Assembly (NCBI RefSeq): GCF_019048525.1
Contig: NZ_CP077369.1
Span: forward strand, 1,984,001-2,048,000
From: Acinetobacter lwoffii
Lineage (GTDB): Bacteria > Pseudomonadota > Gammaproteobacteria > Pseudomonadales > Moraxellaceae
Length of the DNA stretch: 64,000 nt
Direction of reading: 5' to 3'
Shown: one piece after another, positions 36,471 through 47,769 of the stretch
Position numbering within the stretch: the stretch's first letter is position 1
How the letters are laid out: the number at the start of each line of letters is the position of its first letter
The notes under the pieces: generated by a model
What the model was told of the DNA's origin: nothing
Database searches by the model: none
What the model saw: the letters and a program-made list of their open reading frames with translations, nothing else
Program-made: the position numbers and the translations under genes

Positions 36471-37928
36471 GTGAGCAAAGACACTATTGTTGCCCTCCAT
36501 GCAGAACACCAAGGTCGCTGGAAAAACCGTGAAGAACTTGCGGAACGTATGATTGCCCTTGTTGGCCAGTTATATCGTGAAAAAAATATTGTAGCTACAG
36601 TTTATGGTCGCTCTTTAATTAACCGTTCTGTGATTCAGATTTTGAAAGCACACCGCCGTACTCGCGTACTGGACGTTGAACTTTCTGTAGTTGATACTTT
36701 CCCAATTCTTGAAGCATTGGTGAAAGTAGAAAACATCGGTTCTGCTGAAGTTGATCTGGGTAAACTTGCTGTTGAATTTAAAGAAAAAGGCGGCGACATC
36801 GATGCATTTGTTGCAGACGCTGTTAAATCGATCGAAGGCAATGCTGCTGCTGTAGAACATAAAGATGTGGTTCTTTATGGTTTCGGTCGTATCGGTCGTA
36901 TCCTGGCACGTTTGATGATTGGTCAATCAGGTCTGGGTCGTGGTCTTAGCCTGAAAGCAATCGTGGTTCGTAAATCATCGGATGGTGATTTGGAAAAACG
37001 TGCTTCTTTACTTCGTCGTGACTCTATTCATGGTCCATTTGCAGGCACAATTTCTGTAGATGAAGAAAACGAAGCAATCATTGCCAACGGTAACTTCATC
37101 AAAGTGATTTATGCATCGAATCCTTCTGAAGTGGATTACACTGCATACGGTATCAACAATGCACTTGTGATCGACAATACAGGTAAATGGCGTGATGCTG
37201 AAGGTCTTGCTCAACACCTTAAATGTCCGGGCGCTGCTCGTGTGATTCTAACTGCACCTGGTAAAGGTGACATGAAGAACGTGGTTTACGGTGTAAACCA
37301 GGCGGACATCCTTGATGAAGATACCATCATCTCTGCTGCAAGCTGTACGACTAACGCAATTACACCTACACTGAAAGTATTGCATGATAAATACACAGTG
37401 TTGAATGGTCATGTTGAAACAGTTCACTCGTTCACAAACGACCAGAACTTGATCGACAACTACCATAAAGCTGACCGTCGTGGCCGTGCTGCAACATTGA
37501 ATATGGTCATTACTGAAACTGGTGCAGCGAAAGCAGTAGCGAAAGCGCTTCCAGCTCTTCAAGGTAAATTGACAGGTAACTCTGTACGTGTACCTACACC
37601 AAACGTATCGCTTGCAATTCTTAACCTGACTTTAGGTCAAGACGTTGATCGTGATGAAGTGAACGAATACATTCGTCAGATTTCAATCGGTTCTAGCCTG
37701 CAAGGTCAAATCGGTTATACCAACTCGACTGAAGTAGTATCTTCTGACTTTATTGGTTCACGCACTGCAGGTGTATTCGACGCGCAAGCAACGATCACTT
37801 CAGGCAACCGTTTAACTGCTTATGTTTGGTACGATAATGAAGTGGGTTATAGCTGCCAGGTATTGCGTATTGCTGAACAAATGGGCGGCGTAAGCTATCC
37901 AAAAGTTCCTGCTGAAACTAATGCATAA
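36471..37928 (+). CDS. gap: long-form glyceraldehyde-3-phosphate dehydrogenase
   Basis: 485 residues, about 140 longer than classic GAPDH at the N-terminus. The extra region (residues 1-125) is a helical domain seen in the Pseudomonas/Acinetobacter GAPDH-like proteins. The NAD-binding motif is LYGFGRIGRILARLM (about 132-146). The catalytic Cys292 is in SAASCTTNAITP and the His partner in NGHVETVHSFTNDQ. Codon use looks like that of a highly expressed gene. Usually assigned to the gluconeogenic direction in these bacteria. Followed by a strong terminator. Confidence 0.92.
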   Translation: MSKDTIVALHAEHQGRWKNREELAERMIALVGQLYREKNIVATVYGRSLINRSVIQILKAHRRTRVLDVELSVVDTFPILEALVKVENIGSAEVDLGKLAVEFKEKGGDIDAFVADAVKSIEGNAAAVEHKDVVLYGFGRIGRILARLMIGQSGLGRGLSLKAIVVRKSSDGDLEKRASLLRRDSIHGPFAGTISVDEENEAIIANGNFIKVIYASNPSEVDYTAYGINNALVIDNTGKWRDAEGLAQHLKCPGAARVILTAPGKGDMKNVVYGVNQADILDEDTIISAASCTTNAITPTLKVLHDKYTVLNGHVETVHSFTNDQNLIDNYHKADRRGRAATLNMVITETGAAKAVAKALPALQGKLTGNSVRVPTPNVSLAILNLTLGQDVDRDEVNEYIRQISIGSSLQGQIGYTNSTEVVSSDFIGSRTAGVFDAQATITSGNRLTAYVWYDNEVGYSCQVLRIAEQMGGVSYPKVPAETNA

Positions 37929-37941
37929 TTAGTATTTAGCT

Positions 37942-37976
37942 AAAAAAAAGAGCCTCAATTGAGGCTCTTTTTTTAT
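37942..37976 (+). terminator. terminator of gap
   Basis: AAAAAGAGCCTCAATTGAGGCTCTTTTTTT, a perfect 10-bp stem with T-run. Confidence 0.93.
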
Positions 37977-38113
37977 GATTTTTTTATTTAAAGTGAACTT
38001 TCTTAATCTAATAAGAATCAACAAATTTACTTGCTGGCGAAATATGAATTTGATAACTTACAAAGAGTAAGTATATTAAAATGAGTAAGTAATAAAAATA
38101 TGGTGAGAATAGT

Positions 38114-38488
38114 ATGACAAATTATGCAATCAGCCCGTTACTGGGGCAGGTTTTATCAACTGAATGTCCATCACGTGAGATATTGGAACACCTTGCCAAT
38201 AAATGGTCGGTCTTGGTTTTGCGTTGCTTAAGTGAAGGGGTGCATCGTTTTAGTGAACTGAAACAACGCATTGAAGGGGTAAGTGAAAAAATGCTCTCCC
38301 AGACTTTAAAAATGCTGGAACAGGATGGTTTTATTTTGAGAACGGTTTATCCGGTGGTACCGCCAAAAGTGGAATATCAATTGACGATTACCGGTTCGCA
38401 AGCGGCTGAAAAAATCATGTATTTAATTGGCTGGATTGAAAAAAGTCTGCCAGATATTTTAGAACATAAACAAAATGTTATTAAATAG
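38114..38488 (+). CDS. HxlR-family winged-helix regulator
   Basis: 124 residues. Typical HxlR layout: Cys near the start (TECPSREILEHLANKW), recognition helix in RFSELKQRIEGVSEKMLSQTL, wing LRTVYPVVPPKVEYQLT. Several members sense aldehydes or redox through the N-terminal Cys. No adjacent divergent target gene is present, so its regulon is unknown. Confidence 0.9.
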   Translation: MTNYAISPLLGQVLSTECPSREILEHLANKWSVLVLRCLSEGVHRFSELKQRIEGVSEKMLSQTLKMLEQDGFILRTVYPVVPPKVEYQLTITGSQAAEKIMYLIGWIEKSLPDILEHKQNVIK

Positions 38489-38894
38489 TTTTCATTAAAT
38501 GGCAGGAATGCAGTGTTTGTGAAAATACAAAATTTGGACTTATCTTGGTTTATATAAAATACTGATTTTAAAAGGTGTCTGCATCAGAATATCTTCTTGT
38601 AAATACGGTTTTTGAAAATTTACTTCTCTATAAATTATTTTAAAATCATCAAGAAATTCACAAAAAGAATTTCCAGAATAGGGGATAGTACTAGGGCAAA
38701 AGCGCTTGATTTCCTACCACTTCTTTTCCATCTTTAAAGCATTCTTTCTCCAAATCTATGCCTTAGATAGATCAAATAGGCTCGGTGAAAAAATGACTGA
38801 GTAAGATTTATGGGATTGCTGCATAATTCTATTCGAGAAATTCTTTAAAATATGGCAGAATATGGGGTTTTAAAGTTTTTAGAGGATTGGCAAT
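38489..38894. other. intergenic region upstream of obgE
   Basis: About 400 AT-rich bases. I see no terminator for the HxlR gene, no RNA gene and no usable open frame. The obgE promoter should be near 38840-38880. Confidence 0.45.
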
Positions 38895-40112
38895 ATGCGC
38901 TTTGTTGATGAAGCAGTCATTACCGTAGAGGCTGGCGACGGTGGCAATGGCGTAGCCAGTTTTCGCCGTGAAAAATTCGTGCCATTTGGTGGTCCAGATG
39001 GTGGTGATGGTGGTCGTGGCGGCAGCATTTATATTCAGGCTGACGACGACACCAGTACGCTAGTTGATTATCGTTATACACGTAAATATCGTGCAGAACG
39101 AGCAAAAAATGGCCGTGGGGCGAACTGTGCTGGTCGTGGCGGTGAAGATACCGTATTAAAAGTTCCGGTAGGAACAACAATTGTAGATGTTGAGTCTGGT
39201 GACATTATTGGCGACTTGATCGAAGACGGTCAACGCGTGAAAGTTGCAGCAGGCGGTGATGGTGGTTTAGGTAATACCCACTTTAAATCATCGACCAACC
39301 GTTCACCACGTAAGTGTACGCATGGTCAAAAAGGTGAATTCCGTGAAATCCGTCTAGAGCTTAAAGTTCTGGCAGATGTCGGCTTGCTGGGTATGCCAAA
39401 TGCGGGTAAATCGACCTTCATTCGTGCTGTGTCAGCGGCAAAACCAAAAGTTGCAGATTATCCATTTACCACCATGGTGCCAAACCTGGGTGTGGTCGAT
39501 GCTGACAGTCACCGTTCATTCGTGATGGCGGATATTCCAGGTCTGATCGAAGGCGCATCTGAAGGTGCAGGTCTTGGGATTCGCTTCCTGAAGCACTTGG
39601 CGCGTACCCGTATCTTGTTGCACATCGTTGACGTACAACCGATTGATGGCTCAGATCCGGCACACAATGCCAAAGCAATTATGAAAGAGTTAGAAAATTT
39701 CTCCCCAACGCTTTCAAAACTGCCGATCGTATTGGTGCTGAACAAAGTCGATCAGTTGGCTGAAGAAACACGTGAAGAATGGTGCACCCATATTCTTGAA
39801 GAATTACAGTGGGAAGGCCCAGTTTTTGAAACTTCTGGCTTAACGGCTGAAGGCACCAAAGACGTAGTTTACTACCTGATGGATCAGATCGAAGAGCAAC
39901 GTGAACGCGAAGCTGAAGATCCAGAATATGCAGCAGAAATGAAAGCATTCCGTGATCAGCTTGAAGCTGAAACACGAGAACAAACCATCGCTGCAAAAGA
40001 AGCGTATCGTGAGATGCGTCGTCAGCAACGTCTTGCCGGTATTCTGGGCGATGATGAAGATGATGAAGATGGCGATGATGATAGTGATGTGGAAGTGTAC
40101 TACGTACGCTAA
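38895..40112 (+). CDS. obgE: GTPase ObgE/CgtA
   Basis: 405 residues. Essential ribosome-associated GTPase acting in 50S assembly and the stringent response. Obg domain with glycine-rich helices (residues 1-158, [16 protein letters not shown]), G domain with G1 [12 protein letters not shown]3 DIPGLIEGA and G4 LNKVDQL, and a strongly acidic tail ([15 protein letters not shown]). AGAGGA lies before the ATG. It is 27 bases upstream of proB, likely the same operon. Confidence 0.97.
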   Translation: MRFVDEAVITVEAGDGGNGVASFRREKFVPFGGPDGGDGGRGGSIYIQADDDTSTLVDYRYTRKYRAERAKNGRGANCAGRGGEDTVLKVPVGTTIVDVESGDIIGDLIEDGQRVKVAAGGDGGLGNTHFKSSTNRSPRKCTHGQKGEFREIRLELKVLADVGLLGMPNAGKSTFIRAVSAAKPKVADYPFTTMVPNLGVVDADSHRSFVMADIPGLIEGASEGAGLGIRFLKHLARTRILLHIVDVQPIDGSDPAHNAKAIMKELENFSPTLSKLPIVLVLNKVDQLAEETREEWCTHILEELQWEGPVFETSGLTAEGTKDVVYYLMDQIEEQREREAEDPEYAAEMKAFRDQLEAETREQTIAAKEAYREMRRQQRLAGILGDDEDDEDGDDDSDVEVYYVR

Positions 40113-40139
40113 TCTCTGAGAGAAGAGTCTGAGGACAAG

Positions 40140-41273
40140 ATGATAGAAGTGGTAGATGGGCAGCGTCAGCTCAAGGGTTGTAAACGAATCGTTGTTAAAA
40201 TCGGATCATCTTTACTCACAGCAAATGGACAAGGTTTAGATTTAGATGCCATCTCGCATTGGGCGGGACAAATCGCAGATCTACACAATGCAGGACACGA
40301 GATTATTCTGGTGTCTTCCGGTGCTGTGGCTGAAGGTATGGTGCGAATGAAACTTGAGAATCGACCCACCGATCTACCCAGTCTTCAGGCTTGTGCTGCC
40401 ATCGGTCAGATGGGTCTGATCCATACTTGGTCAAGCGTACTAGAGAAACACCAGATTCGAACTGCGCAAGTATTGTTAACCCATGATGATCTGGCAGATC
40501 GTCGTCGTTATCTCAATTCATGTGATGCTTTGCAGAACCTGATTGACTGGCGTGTGATTCCGGTGATCAATGAAAATGATACTGTTTCGACTGACGAAAT
40601 TCGCTTTGGTGACAACGACACACTTGCTGCGATGGTTGCGGGTCAGGTGCATGCAGACCTTCTGATTATCTTAACGGATCAGGAAGGGATGTTTGACTCA
40701 GACCCGCGGTCTAATCCAGATGCCAAACTGTTCCATACCGTACGTGCGATGGATGAAAGTCTGTTTGATATGGCCGGTGGAGGCGGTAAATTTGGTCGTG
40801 GTGGCATGCTGACCAAAGTTCGTGCTGCACGTCTGGCTGCAAAGTCGGGCTGTCCGACCTTAATTGCAAGTGGTGATAGTGATGGTGTTCTATCACGTCT
40901 AATGTCTGGCGAATTGTTAGGCACCTTATTTGTCACTGACAAAGACCGGATGACAGCGCATCAGCAATGGTTGGCGGCTCACTTGCAAACCGCAGGTCGT
41001 TTGGTGATTGATGATGGTGCAGTAAAAGCCATTAAAGACAATCATCGTAGCTTGTTGCCTGTAGGCGTCAAAGCTGTTGAAGGTCACTTCGAACGTGGTG
41101 ATGTGGTGGAATGTGTTGATACACAAGGTCACCGGATTGCTGTAGGGCGTGTCAATTTCAGTTCGCGTTCAGCAGATATCGTTCGTGGTCTGGCATCGGA
41201 TAAAGTACATCAGGTGTTAGGTGAAGCACGTTCACTAGAAATGATTCATCGCAATCATATGGCGATTTATTGA
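40140..41273 (+). CDS. proB: glutamate 5-kinase
   Basis: 377 residues. First step of proline synthesis: phosphorylates glutamate with ATP. Amino-acid kinase domain with [15 protein letters not shown] near residue 20, [13 protein letters not shown] and [19 protein letters not shown]-terminal PUA domain (about 280-370) is present, as in the long ProB form. Downstream of obgE and followed by a terminator. Confidence 0.96.
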   Translation: MIEVVDGQRQLKGCKRIVVKIGSSLLTANGQGLDLDAISHWAGQIADLHNAGHEIILVSSGAVAEGMVRMKLENRPTDLPSLQACAAIGQMGLIHTWSSVLEKHQIRTAQVLLTHDDLADRRRYLNSCDALQNLIDWRVIPVINENDTVSTDEIRFGDNDTLAAMVAGQVHADLLIILTDQEGMFDSDPRSNPDAKLFHTVRAMDESLFDMAGGGGKFGRGGMLTKVRAARLAAKSGCPTLIASGDSDGVLSRLMSGELLGTLFVTDKDRMTAHQQWLAAHLQTAGRLVIDDGAVKAIKDNHRSLLPVGVKAVEGHFERGDVVECVDTQGHRIAVGRVNFSSRSADIVRGLASDKVHQVLGEARSLEMIHRNHMAIY

Positions 41274-41301
41274 GTTATTCAGATTCAAGTTTAGAGATTC
41301 A

Positions 41302-41331
41302 AAAAGTCCCGCTTTCGAGCGGGATTTTTTA
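41302..41331 (+). terminator. terminator of obgE-proB
   Basis: AAAGTCCCGCTTTCGAGCGGGATTTTTTA, a 7-8-bp stem with T-run. Confidence 0.92.
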
Positions 41332-41348
41332 TGACATTTTAATTATAT

Positions 41349-41945
41349 TTATTTAATCCAGCCCATTCGAATTAAAGGCGAAAATAACCAATAATGAATA
41401 CCCAAAATAAAGTTCATGATTTGATTCTCATATTTCCACCACAATGGTAATCCAGCTAAATTTACTGTTATTGCCATCAGAAACGCACCCAGCATATCAA
41501 TCGGAAAATGCACACCGACATAAACACGCGACCACGCTACCAGCCAAGCTGTCCAGATTAGAATTCTTCCCAAGTCTCGCTGCGGTGAAAAATAATAGGC
41601 GAAGGCAATCCCACTAAAAATACTCATATGGTTGCTGGGAAAAGAACCAGTCGGTGCATGTTCAATCAGGGTGCGACCAACATCCATCACAAACGGGCGT
41701 GGGGTATTGAGTACCGCAGACAATACTTCACTCATCAATAATGTAATAGCTGTAAAGATGAAGGCTTTAATAATCCCTGTTTTTACTTCGTAACTACCAC
41801 GGAACCAAGCAATAGCAAAAATCAGCAAAAAGAGATAAACCAGGTCATGCGCAATCAGGGAGGCATAGTTGATCATCCAGATTGAGGCTTGGTCGGGTAC
41901 ATTTAAGATATGAAACAGGTAAAGATTCAGTTGGTCAAGGGACAT
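41349..41945 (-). CDS. PAP2-family phosphatase, probably undecaprenyl-diphosphatase (BcrC-like)
   Basis: About 198 residues with five or six membrane segments. The three PAP2 motifs are visible: LNTPRPF, PSNHMSIFSG and SRVYVGVHFPIDMLGA, giving the catalytic His pair and Arg/Lys ligands. BcrC-type members recycle undecaprenyl pyrophosphate at the outer face of the inner membrane. Start uncertain: ATG 41945 (MSLDQLNLYLF) is preferred over the TTG at 41966; neither has a strong ribosome site. Confidence 0.85.
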   Translation of the reverse strand: MSLDQLNLYLFHILNVPDQASIWMINYASLIAHDLVYLFLLIFAIAWFRGSYEVKTGIIKAFIFTAITLLMSEVLSAVLNTPRPFVMDVGRTLIEHAPTGSFPSNHMSIFSGIAFAYYFSPQRDLGRILIWTAWLVAWSRVYVGVHFPIDMLGAFLMAITVNLAGLPLWWKYENQIMNFILGIHYWLFSPLIRMGWIK

Positions 41946-42055
41946 GAGCAGAGAGGACTGGAACAAATGTCCGTTACTCTAAACCGGTCAAACCTCAATT
42001 CCTACCTGAGTTTGTATGAATTTGTAGCCTCGCTTTTTAAAGAATATTCACATGA

Positions 42056-42086
42056 TAAAAAACCACTCAAAAGAGTGGTTCTTAAA
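42056..42086 (-). terminator. terminator of the SIMPL-domain gene
   Basis: AAAACCACTCAAAAGAGTGGTTCTTAA, an 8-bp stem. On the minus strand the T-run follows, 24 bases after the stop. Confidence 0.8.
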
Positions 42087-42109
42087 AGTCTGAATAATAT
42101 AATGAGGTC

Positions 42110-42814
42110 TTATTTAAACTGAATCGCTCCATTCGCGCTGACGGCCATTTGCGATTCGCCTGCTGCAACTTCCTGCTCAGGAACCGCCATATCAGCCGAT
42201 GCAGATTTCATCATGGCCATACGCGGTACTGGCTGTGGTGAATAATTGTTAGTATTCAGGTTTAAGTTCACCAGTTGATAACTCGGTTTGTTCCAGGTCT
42301 GGGTGAGTGCCTGTGCGCGTTGCTGGAAGTTTTTGGTGGCTTCAATCATCAGCTCGCTTTCAACTTTTTTACGCTTTTCGTCAGATACCTTGAAATTAAT
42401 CGACTGGGTCTGGAAGTGCTGTTGTAATTCAGCAATCAATTGAGATGTCGCTTTAAAATCTTTTGATTCCAGACGAATCTGGGCACGACCACGCCATTCT
42501 TTTAATTTGCGGTTGTCATTGTCATAAATAGGGTAAGTACTTTGTGCCCCAGTCTCGATTTTCACAGTTGGATATTTGCGTGCTGTGGCAATTGCTTGAT
42601 TCATCAGCTGGTTAATTTGAGTGGCCAGTTCAGCTGGTTGTTTGTTGGATTTTTCAATATAAAGCACAGCATGCATTTCATCATTTGAGATTTCACGGCT
42701 GGCCTCTGCTGAAAGATTAACAACATTATAATTCAGAGATTCAGCAGGAGCTGCAAATGCGCCTGTGGCGAGGGTGCTGGCAAGGATCAAACTGGTAAGT
42801 GCTAAGAGACGCAT
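42110..42814 (-). CDS. SIMPL-domain (DUF541) secreted protein
   Basis: 234 residues. Signal peptide MRLLALTSLILASTLATGAFA with cleavage before APAES. Residues 30-190 form the SIMPL/DUF541 domain (NLSAEASREISNDEMHAVLYIE, RGRAQIRLESKDF). Periplasmic, forms ring-like oligomers in some relatives; linked to oxidative-stress tolerance in others. The last 35 residues are a low-complexity tail. Confidence 0.87.
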   Translation of the reverse strand: MRLLALTSLILASTLATGAFAAPAESLNYNVVNLSAEASREISNDEMHAVLYIEKSNKQPAELATQINQLMNQAIATARKYPTVKIETGAQSTYPIYDNDNRKLKEWRGRAQIRLESKDFKATSQLIAELQQHFQTQSINFKVSDEKRKKVESELMIEATKNFQQRAQALTQTWNKPSYQLVNLNLNTNNYSPQPVPRMAMMKSASADMAVPEQEVAAGESQMAVSANGAIQFK

Positions 42815-43289
42815 GAAATTGTCCTGTTTTTCTTAAAATTGGCCATCTAAGCCGTTGTTAAAATATTAAATCTCAATTGTGATCTTTTTACGAAATATTT
42901 GTCGTAAGAGTGTTAAATTTTCTTTAATTTTATCTCATTATTTAATTTATATTTATTATTAATAATTAAATACTTAATGAATAATTTTGAGATTGATTAC
43001 CTGAATGTCGCCTACGCTACAAAAAAGCATAAAAGAACACGCTTTTCTTTCTGCTGTCACACTGTAAGATGATGATTTAGGGGATGGATTAGCATGATGT
43101 TTTTTTTCGATAAAGATTAGGACAAAATGTGACTGAAAGTTGTTTATTTTCCTGAAAAATTCGGTATCATCCGCCTCCTAGTTATTCGAATACAAAACTG
43201 CTAGCTAGAACCTTTATAAAGCGCCGAGTCAAAGGACCAAACGTCACCAGACTTATTTCTTTCACCCATATCAGAGATGGTAATTCGAT
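42815..43289. other. intergenic region upstream of dat
   Basis: 475 AT-rich bases. A possible -10 TATCAT with a GC-rich discriminator lies at 43167-43180, leaving a leader of roughly 110 bases before dat. No terminator, riboswitch fold or operator could be assigned. Confidence 0.4.
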
Positions 43290-44663
43290 ATGAGCGTTAC
43301 TTCTGTAAACCCTGCCACCAATTCCACAAACGAATACTACTTGACTCGCCAAAGTCAGATGGAATCGAATGTGCGTAGTTATCCACGTAAATTACCGTTA
43401 GCGATAGCGAAAGCACAAGGTTGCTGGGTTACCGATGTTGAAGGTACTGAGTACCTTGATTGTTTAGCTGGGGCAGGGACGTTGGCATTAGGCCATAATC
43501 ATCCTGCGGTCATTCAAAGTATCCAGGATACGATTGCAAGCGGTTTACCATTGCATACCCTGGATCTTACTACTCCTTTAAAAGATGCTTTTACTGAAGC
43601 ACTTCTTTCTTATCTTCCAGGTGGCCAAGAAGAATACTGCTTGCAGTTCTGTGGTCCATCCGGTGCAGATGCAACCGAAGCCGCGATTAAACTGGCGAAA
43701 ACCTTTACCGGTCGTAGCTCAGTGATCAGCTTCTCTGGCGGTTATCACGGTATGACTCACGGTGCATTGGCAATGACAGGTAACCTGTCTGCGAAAAATG
43801 CAGTGAACGGCTTGATGCCGGGTGTACAGTTCATGCCATACCCGCATGAATACCGTTGCCCATTGGGTCTTGGTGGTGAAGCCGGTGTTGATGCCCTGAC
43901 TTACTACTTTGAAAACTTCATTGAAGATGTAGAAAGTGGTGTGACCAAACCTGCAGCTGTAATTCTTGAAGCGATTCAAGGTGAAGGCGGTGTGGTAACG
44001 GCGCCAGTAAAATGGTTGCAAAAAATCCGGGAAGTGACTGAAAAACACAACATCGTATTGATTCTTGATGAAGTTCAGGCTGGTTTTGCACGTTCAGGCA
44101 AAATGTTTGCATTCGAACACGCAGGGATTGAACCTGATGTTGTAGTGATGTCTAAAGCCGTAGGTGGTAGCTTGCCGCTTGCCGTACTGGGTATTAAACG
44201 TAAGTTTGATGCTTGGCAACCTGCTGGTCATACCGGTACTTTCCGTGGTAACCAATTGGCGATGGGTACAGGTCTTGCAACGATCAATACCATTAAAGAA
44301 CAGAACCTGGCTCAAAATGCACAAGAGCGTGGTGATTTCCTGCAAGCTGAACTTAAAAAACTGGCTACTGAATTCCCGTGTATCGGTAACGTGCGTGGCC
44401 GTGGTCTGATGATCGGCGTTGAAATCGTAGATGAGCGCAAAGATGCGGATCATATGGGTTCTTTACCTGCTGATGGTCAGTTGGCTGCAGCGATCCAAAC
44501 CGCTTGTTTCAACAATAAATTATTGCTTGAGAAAGGTGGTCGTAACGGTACAGTGATTCGTTTACTTTGCCCGTTGATCATTACTCAAGACGAATGTGTT
44601 GAAGTGATTGCTCGTTTCAAAAAATCGGTTGCTGAAGCACTAGTTGCAGTTCGAGGCGCATAA
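43290..44663 (+). CDS. dat: diaminobutyrate-2-oxoglutarate aminotransferase
   Basis: 457 residues. PLP enzyme making L-2,4-diaminobutyrate from aspartate semialdehyde. Class-III aminotransferase features: [17 protein letters not shown] (phosphate-binding), [28 protein letters not shown] and the PLP lysine in [13 protein letters not shown]. Followed three bases later by ddc, so the pair acts in sequence to form 1,3-diaminopropane, the characteristic Acinetobacter diamine. Confidence 0.96.
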   Translation: MSVTSVNPATNSTNEYYLTRQSQMESNVRSYPRKLPLAIAKAQGCWVTDVEGTEYLDCLAGAGTLALGHNHPAVIQSIQDTIASGLPLHTLDLTTPLKDAFTEALLSYLPGGQEEYCLQFCGPSGADATEAAIKLAKTFTGRSSVISFSGGYHGMTHGALAMTGNLSAKNAVNGLMPGVQFMPYPHEYRCPLGLGGEAGVDALTYYFENFIEDVESGVTKPAAVILEAIQGEGGVVTAPVKWLQKIREVTEKHNIVLILDEVQAGFARSGKMFAFEHAGIEPDVVVMSKAVGGSLPLAVLGIKRKFDAWQPAGHTGTFRGNQLAMGTGLATINTIKEQNLAQNAQERGDFLQAELKKLATEFPCIGNVRGRGLMIGVEIVDERKDADHMGSLPADGQLAAAIQTACFNNKLLLEKGGRNGTVIRLLCPLIITQDECVEVIARFKKSVAEALVAVRGA

Positions 44664-44666
44664 TTC

Positions 44667-46199
44667 ATGGTAGATTTCGCAGAACATCGTAAAGCGTTAC
44701 TCTGCAATGATGCTGCATCCATTGCTGACTATCAGGCTGGCATGGACCAAGCGACCAAAGCGGTTGCGGCATGGTTGCAAAACGACAAAATGTACACTGG
44801 CGGCAGCATTAACGAGCTACGCAGTGCGATTGCATTTAATCCTTCAAAAGAAGGTTTGGGTGTAGAAAAATCTCTTGAGCGTATGGTTGAGCTATTCCTC
44901 AACAAGAGCTTAAAAGTACATCATCCACATTCACTTGCGCATCTTCACTGTCCAACAATGGTGACCAGTCAGATCGCGGAAGTGCTGATTAACGCAACCA
45001 ACCAGTCAATGGACTCATGGGATCAAAGCCCGGCCGGTTCGTTGATGGAAGTTCAGCTGATTGACTGGTTACGTCAAAAAGTGGGCTATGGTGCAGGTCA
45101 GGCCGGTGTATTCACTTCTGGTGGGACACAGTCTAACTTGATGGGCGTATTGCTGGCGCGTGATGCTTGCATTGCGAAAAACTGGAAAGACGAAAACGGT
45201 AATCCGTGGTCGGTTCAGCGCGATGGTATTCCTGCGGATGCGATGCGTAATGTCAAAGTCATCTGTTCTGAAAATGCACATTTCTCTGTGCAAAAGAACA
45301 TGGCGATGATGGGCATGGGCTTCCAGTCAGTGGTCACTGTTCCTGTGAATGAAAATGCACAGATGGACGTAGATGCACTGGAAAAAACCATGGCGCATCT
45401 TCAGTCTGAAGGCAAGATCGTGGCATGTGTGGTGGCAACAGCGGGTACAACGGATGCTGGTGCGATTGATCCATTGAAAGCAATTCGTGAAATCACCAAT
45501 AAATATGGCGCGTGGATGCACATCGATGCGGCATGGGGTGGTGCACTGATTCTATCCAATGACTATCGTTCTATGCTGGACGGGATTGAGCTGTCGGATT
45601 CGATCACGCTTGATTTCCATAAGCATTATTTTCAAACCATTTCTTGTGGCGCGTTCCTGCTGAAAGATGAAGCGAATTACCGTTTCATGCATTATGAAGC
45701 AGAGTATCTGAACTCCGCTTATGATGAAGAGCATGGCGTTCCTAACCTGGTATCGAAGTCACTACAAACGACGCGTCGTTTTGATGCATTGAAATTGTGG
45801 ATGACAGTTGAAGCACTGGGCGAAGAGCTTTATGGTTCGATGATCGATCATGGCGTGAAATTAACCCGTGATGTGGCAGACTACATTAAAGCGACTGATG
45901 GTCTGGAGCTTCTGCTTGAGCCTCAATTCGCGTCTGTCTTGTTCCGTGTGGTTCCAGCGGGATATCCGGTTGAATTACTCGATACGCTCAATCAAAACGT
46001 AGCAGACGAACTGTTTGCACGTGGTGAAGCGAACATTGGTGTGACGAAAGTTGGTCAGGTTCAGTCTCTGAAAATGACTACTTTAAGCCCGGTTGCAACG
46101 CTTGATAATGTGAAGAACCTGTTGGCGCTAGTGCTTGCAGAAGCGGATCGTATCAAGGATTCAATCGCTGATGGTACCTACACGCCACCAATTGCATAA
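44667..46199 (+). CDS. ddc: L-2,4-diaminobutyrate decarboxylase
   Basis: 510 residues, group II PLP decarboxylase. Converts diaminobutyrate to 1,3-diaminopropane. Visible: [15 protein letters not shown], the Asp of [14 protein letters not shown] that contacts the pyridine nitrogen, and the PLP lysine in [11 protein letters not shown]. Same operon as dat, followed by a terminator. Confidence 0.96.
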   Translation: MVDFAEHRKALLCNDAASIADYQAGMDQATKAVAAWLQNDKMYTGGSINELRSAIAFNPSKEGLGVEKSLERMVELFLNKSLKVHHPHSLAHLHCPTMVTSQIAEVLINATNQSMDSWDQSPAGSLMEVQLIDWLRQKVGYGAGQAGVFTSGGTQSNLMGVLLARDACIAKNWKDENGNPWSVQRDGIPADAMRNVKVICSENAHFSVQKNMAMMGMGFQSVVTVPVNENAQMDVDALEKTMAHLQSEGKIVACVVATAGTTDAGAIDPLKAIREITNKYGAWMHIDAAWGGALILSNDYRSMLDGIELSDSITLDFHKHYFQTISCGAFLLKDEANYRFMHYEAEYLNSAYDEEHGVPNLVSKSLQTTRRFDALKLWMTVEALGEELYGSMIDHGVKLTRDVADYIKATDGLELLLEPQFASVLFRVVPAGYPVELLDTLNQNVADELFARGEANIGVTKVGQVQSLKMTTLSPVATLDNVKNLLALVLAEADRIKDSIADGTYTPPIA

Positions 46200-46216
46200 G
46201 TGATTGTGGTGTGAAA

Positions 46217-46248
46217 AAAGGAGATCGAAATGATCTCCTTTTTTTGTA
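46217..46248 (+). terminator. terminator of dat-ddc
   Basis: AAAAAGGAGATCGAAATGATCTCCTTTTTTT, an 8-bp stem with T-run. Confidence 0.92.
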
Positions 46249-46523
46249 GGCTTAAAAAATAAAAAGGTCATTTCCCAGATCGAAATTCCCCACAAAAACA
46301 CGGAAGATCTGAATCCCGTTTAGCCTGTTATTTATTTGTCATAGGCTTATGTAAAACTGGGGAGCAGGATTTATCCTGAGTTCAGTTTTATAAAAATTGT
46401 TACATGTCATTGGTCTAAAATTTTTTATTGAAGTGAATGACATAAAGAACTTAATCATTGAAATCCATAAAAATTTAATCAAGAAAAAGCCGCTAGATTA
46501 AAAATCACTAAATCGTAATAAAG

Positions 46524-46541
46524 CTGTAACTTATCTGTCAT
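46524..46541 (+). promoter_or_regulatory. Pho box upstream of pstS
   Basis: CTGTAACTTATCTGTCAT is two direct 7-base repeats (CTGTAAC, CTGTCAT) separated by TTAT, matching the 11-base period of the PhoB site. A TAAAAT that could serve as -10 follows at 46546-46551. It is 93 bases before the pstS ATG, fitting phosphate-starvation control. Confidence 0.75.
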
Positions 46542-46633
46542 ATTCTAAAATCAAAATGCAGGTATCGAAAGAAGTACAAAACTGAATAAAAAGTGGTGTA
46601 CTCCAAATTTGCATAAATGAGAGAGATACTAGA

Positions 46634-47665
46634 ATGCGCTTTACAAATATAGCTTTAGCATTAGCAGTAACCGGGGCAACTGCTGTAACGACTGCACACG
46701 CAGCACGTGACACCATTCAAATTGCAGGTTCTTCAACTGTACTTCCATATGCCAGTATCGTGGCAGAAGAATTCGGTAATACTTTTCCACAGTTTAAAAC
46801 ACCAGTTGTCGGTTCTGGCGGTTCTTCAGGTGGTTTAAAGCAGTTCTGTAATGGCGTGGGTGATAACACGATTGATATCGCAAACTCTTCTCGTCAAATC
46901 AAGAGTACAGAGCTGGCAGAATGTAAAAAGAATGGCGTTAACCAAGTCCTAGAAATCAAAATTGGTTATGACGGTATTGTGTTTGCATCGAATGCAAACA
47001 AAGCGGCTTATAAACTGCGTCCACAACATGTCTTCGCTGCACTTGCTGCACAACTTCCATCAAATGGAAAAATGGTCGCTAACCCGTACACGCGTTGGAA
47101 CCAAATTGACAAAGCACTTCCGAATGAACCGATCACCCTGGTAATTCCTGCGTCGAATCATGGTACGCGCGAAGTCTTCCAGGAGAAAATGGTGGATGCA
47201 GGTTGTGAAACGTATGCTGCAATTAAGTCTCTAGACAAAGATGCTAAGAAAAAAGCTTGTACAACATTCCGTAAAGATGGCCGTGTGGTTGAGATTGCCG
47301 GTGACTATACCGAAACATTGGCACGTTTAAAAACTTCTCCAAGTGCGGTAGGTGTGTTTGGCCTAGGTTTCTATGACCAGAACCGTGACCGTCTACGTGT
47401 TGCTACGGTGAACAATGTAGCGCCTTCTGAAAAGACCATCTTGAATGGTGCTTATCCGGTATCACGTCCATTGTTCTTCTATGTGAAAGGCGAGCACTTG
47501 AAATCGATCAAAGGCTTACCGCAGTTCACAGAATACTTCCTGAACAAGAAAGTATCTGGCAAAGGCTCTAAGCTGGAAAAAGCAGGTCTGATTTCAATGT
47601 CTGATAAAGAACGTGCGGCAGTCCTGGCAAATTTCAAGGCTGGTAAAGCGGTTGTTGTGAAGTAA
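46634..47665 (+). CDS. pstS: phosphate-binding protein PstS
   Basis: 343 residues. Signal peptide through TTAHA (residue 23), then a periplasmic binding protein with IQIAGSSTVLPYASIVAEEF and VVGSGGSSGGLKQFC, the phosphate-binding loops, and DIANSSRQIK. Captures phosphate for the PstCAB transporter. A Pho box lies upstream, and pstC follows after about 100 bases. Confidence 0.95.
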   Translation: MRFTNIALALAVTGATAVTTAHAARDTIQIAGSSTVLPYASIVAEEFGNTFPQFKTPVVGSGGSSGGLKQFCNGVGDNTIDIANSSRQIKSTELAECKKNGVNQVLEIKIGYDGIVFASNANKAAYKLRPQHVFAALAAQLPSNGKMVANPYTRWNQIDKALPNEPITLVIPASNHGTREVFQEKMVDAGCETYAAIKSLDKDAKKKACTTFRKDGRVVEIAGDYTETLARLKTSPSAVGVFGLGFYDQNRDRLRVATVNNVAPSEKTILNGAYPVSRPLFFYVKGEHLKSIKGLPQFTEYFLNKKVSGKGSKLEKAGLISMSDKERAAVLANFKAGKAVVVK

Positions 47666-47769
47666 TAAATGATTTTGAAAACGCTGGTGGTAGGGTCAAC
47701 CTACCATCGGCTTTTTGCGATAAACAAGTTTTTTCAAACCATGAAAATTGAAAAAACAGTGGAGAATAC

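Noticed and set aside
36615..37562. Three minus-strand frames inside gap
   Set aside because: They arise from the strong codon bias of gap; their Cys- and Phe-rich products are implausible.
38489..38894. Possible small RNA between the HxlR gene and obgE
   Set aside because: No promoter-terminator pair is visible in the interval.
43021..43289. Possible riboswitch or leader RNA before dat
   Set aside because: No recognisable conserved core or terminator-antiterminator pair could be drawn by eye.
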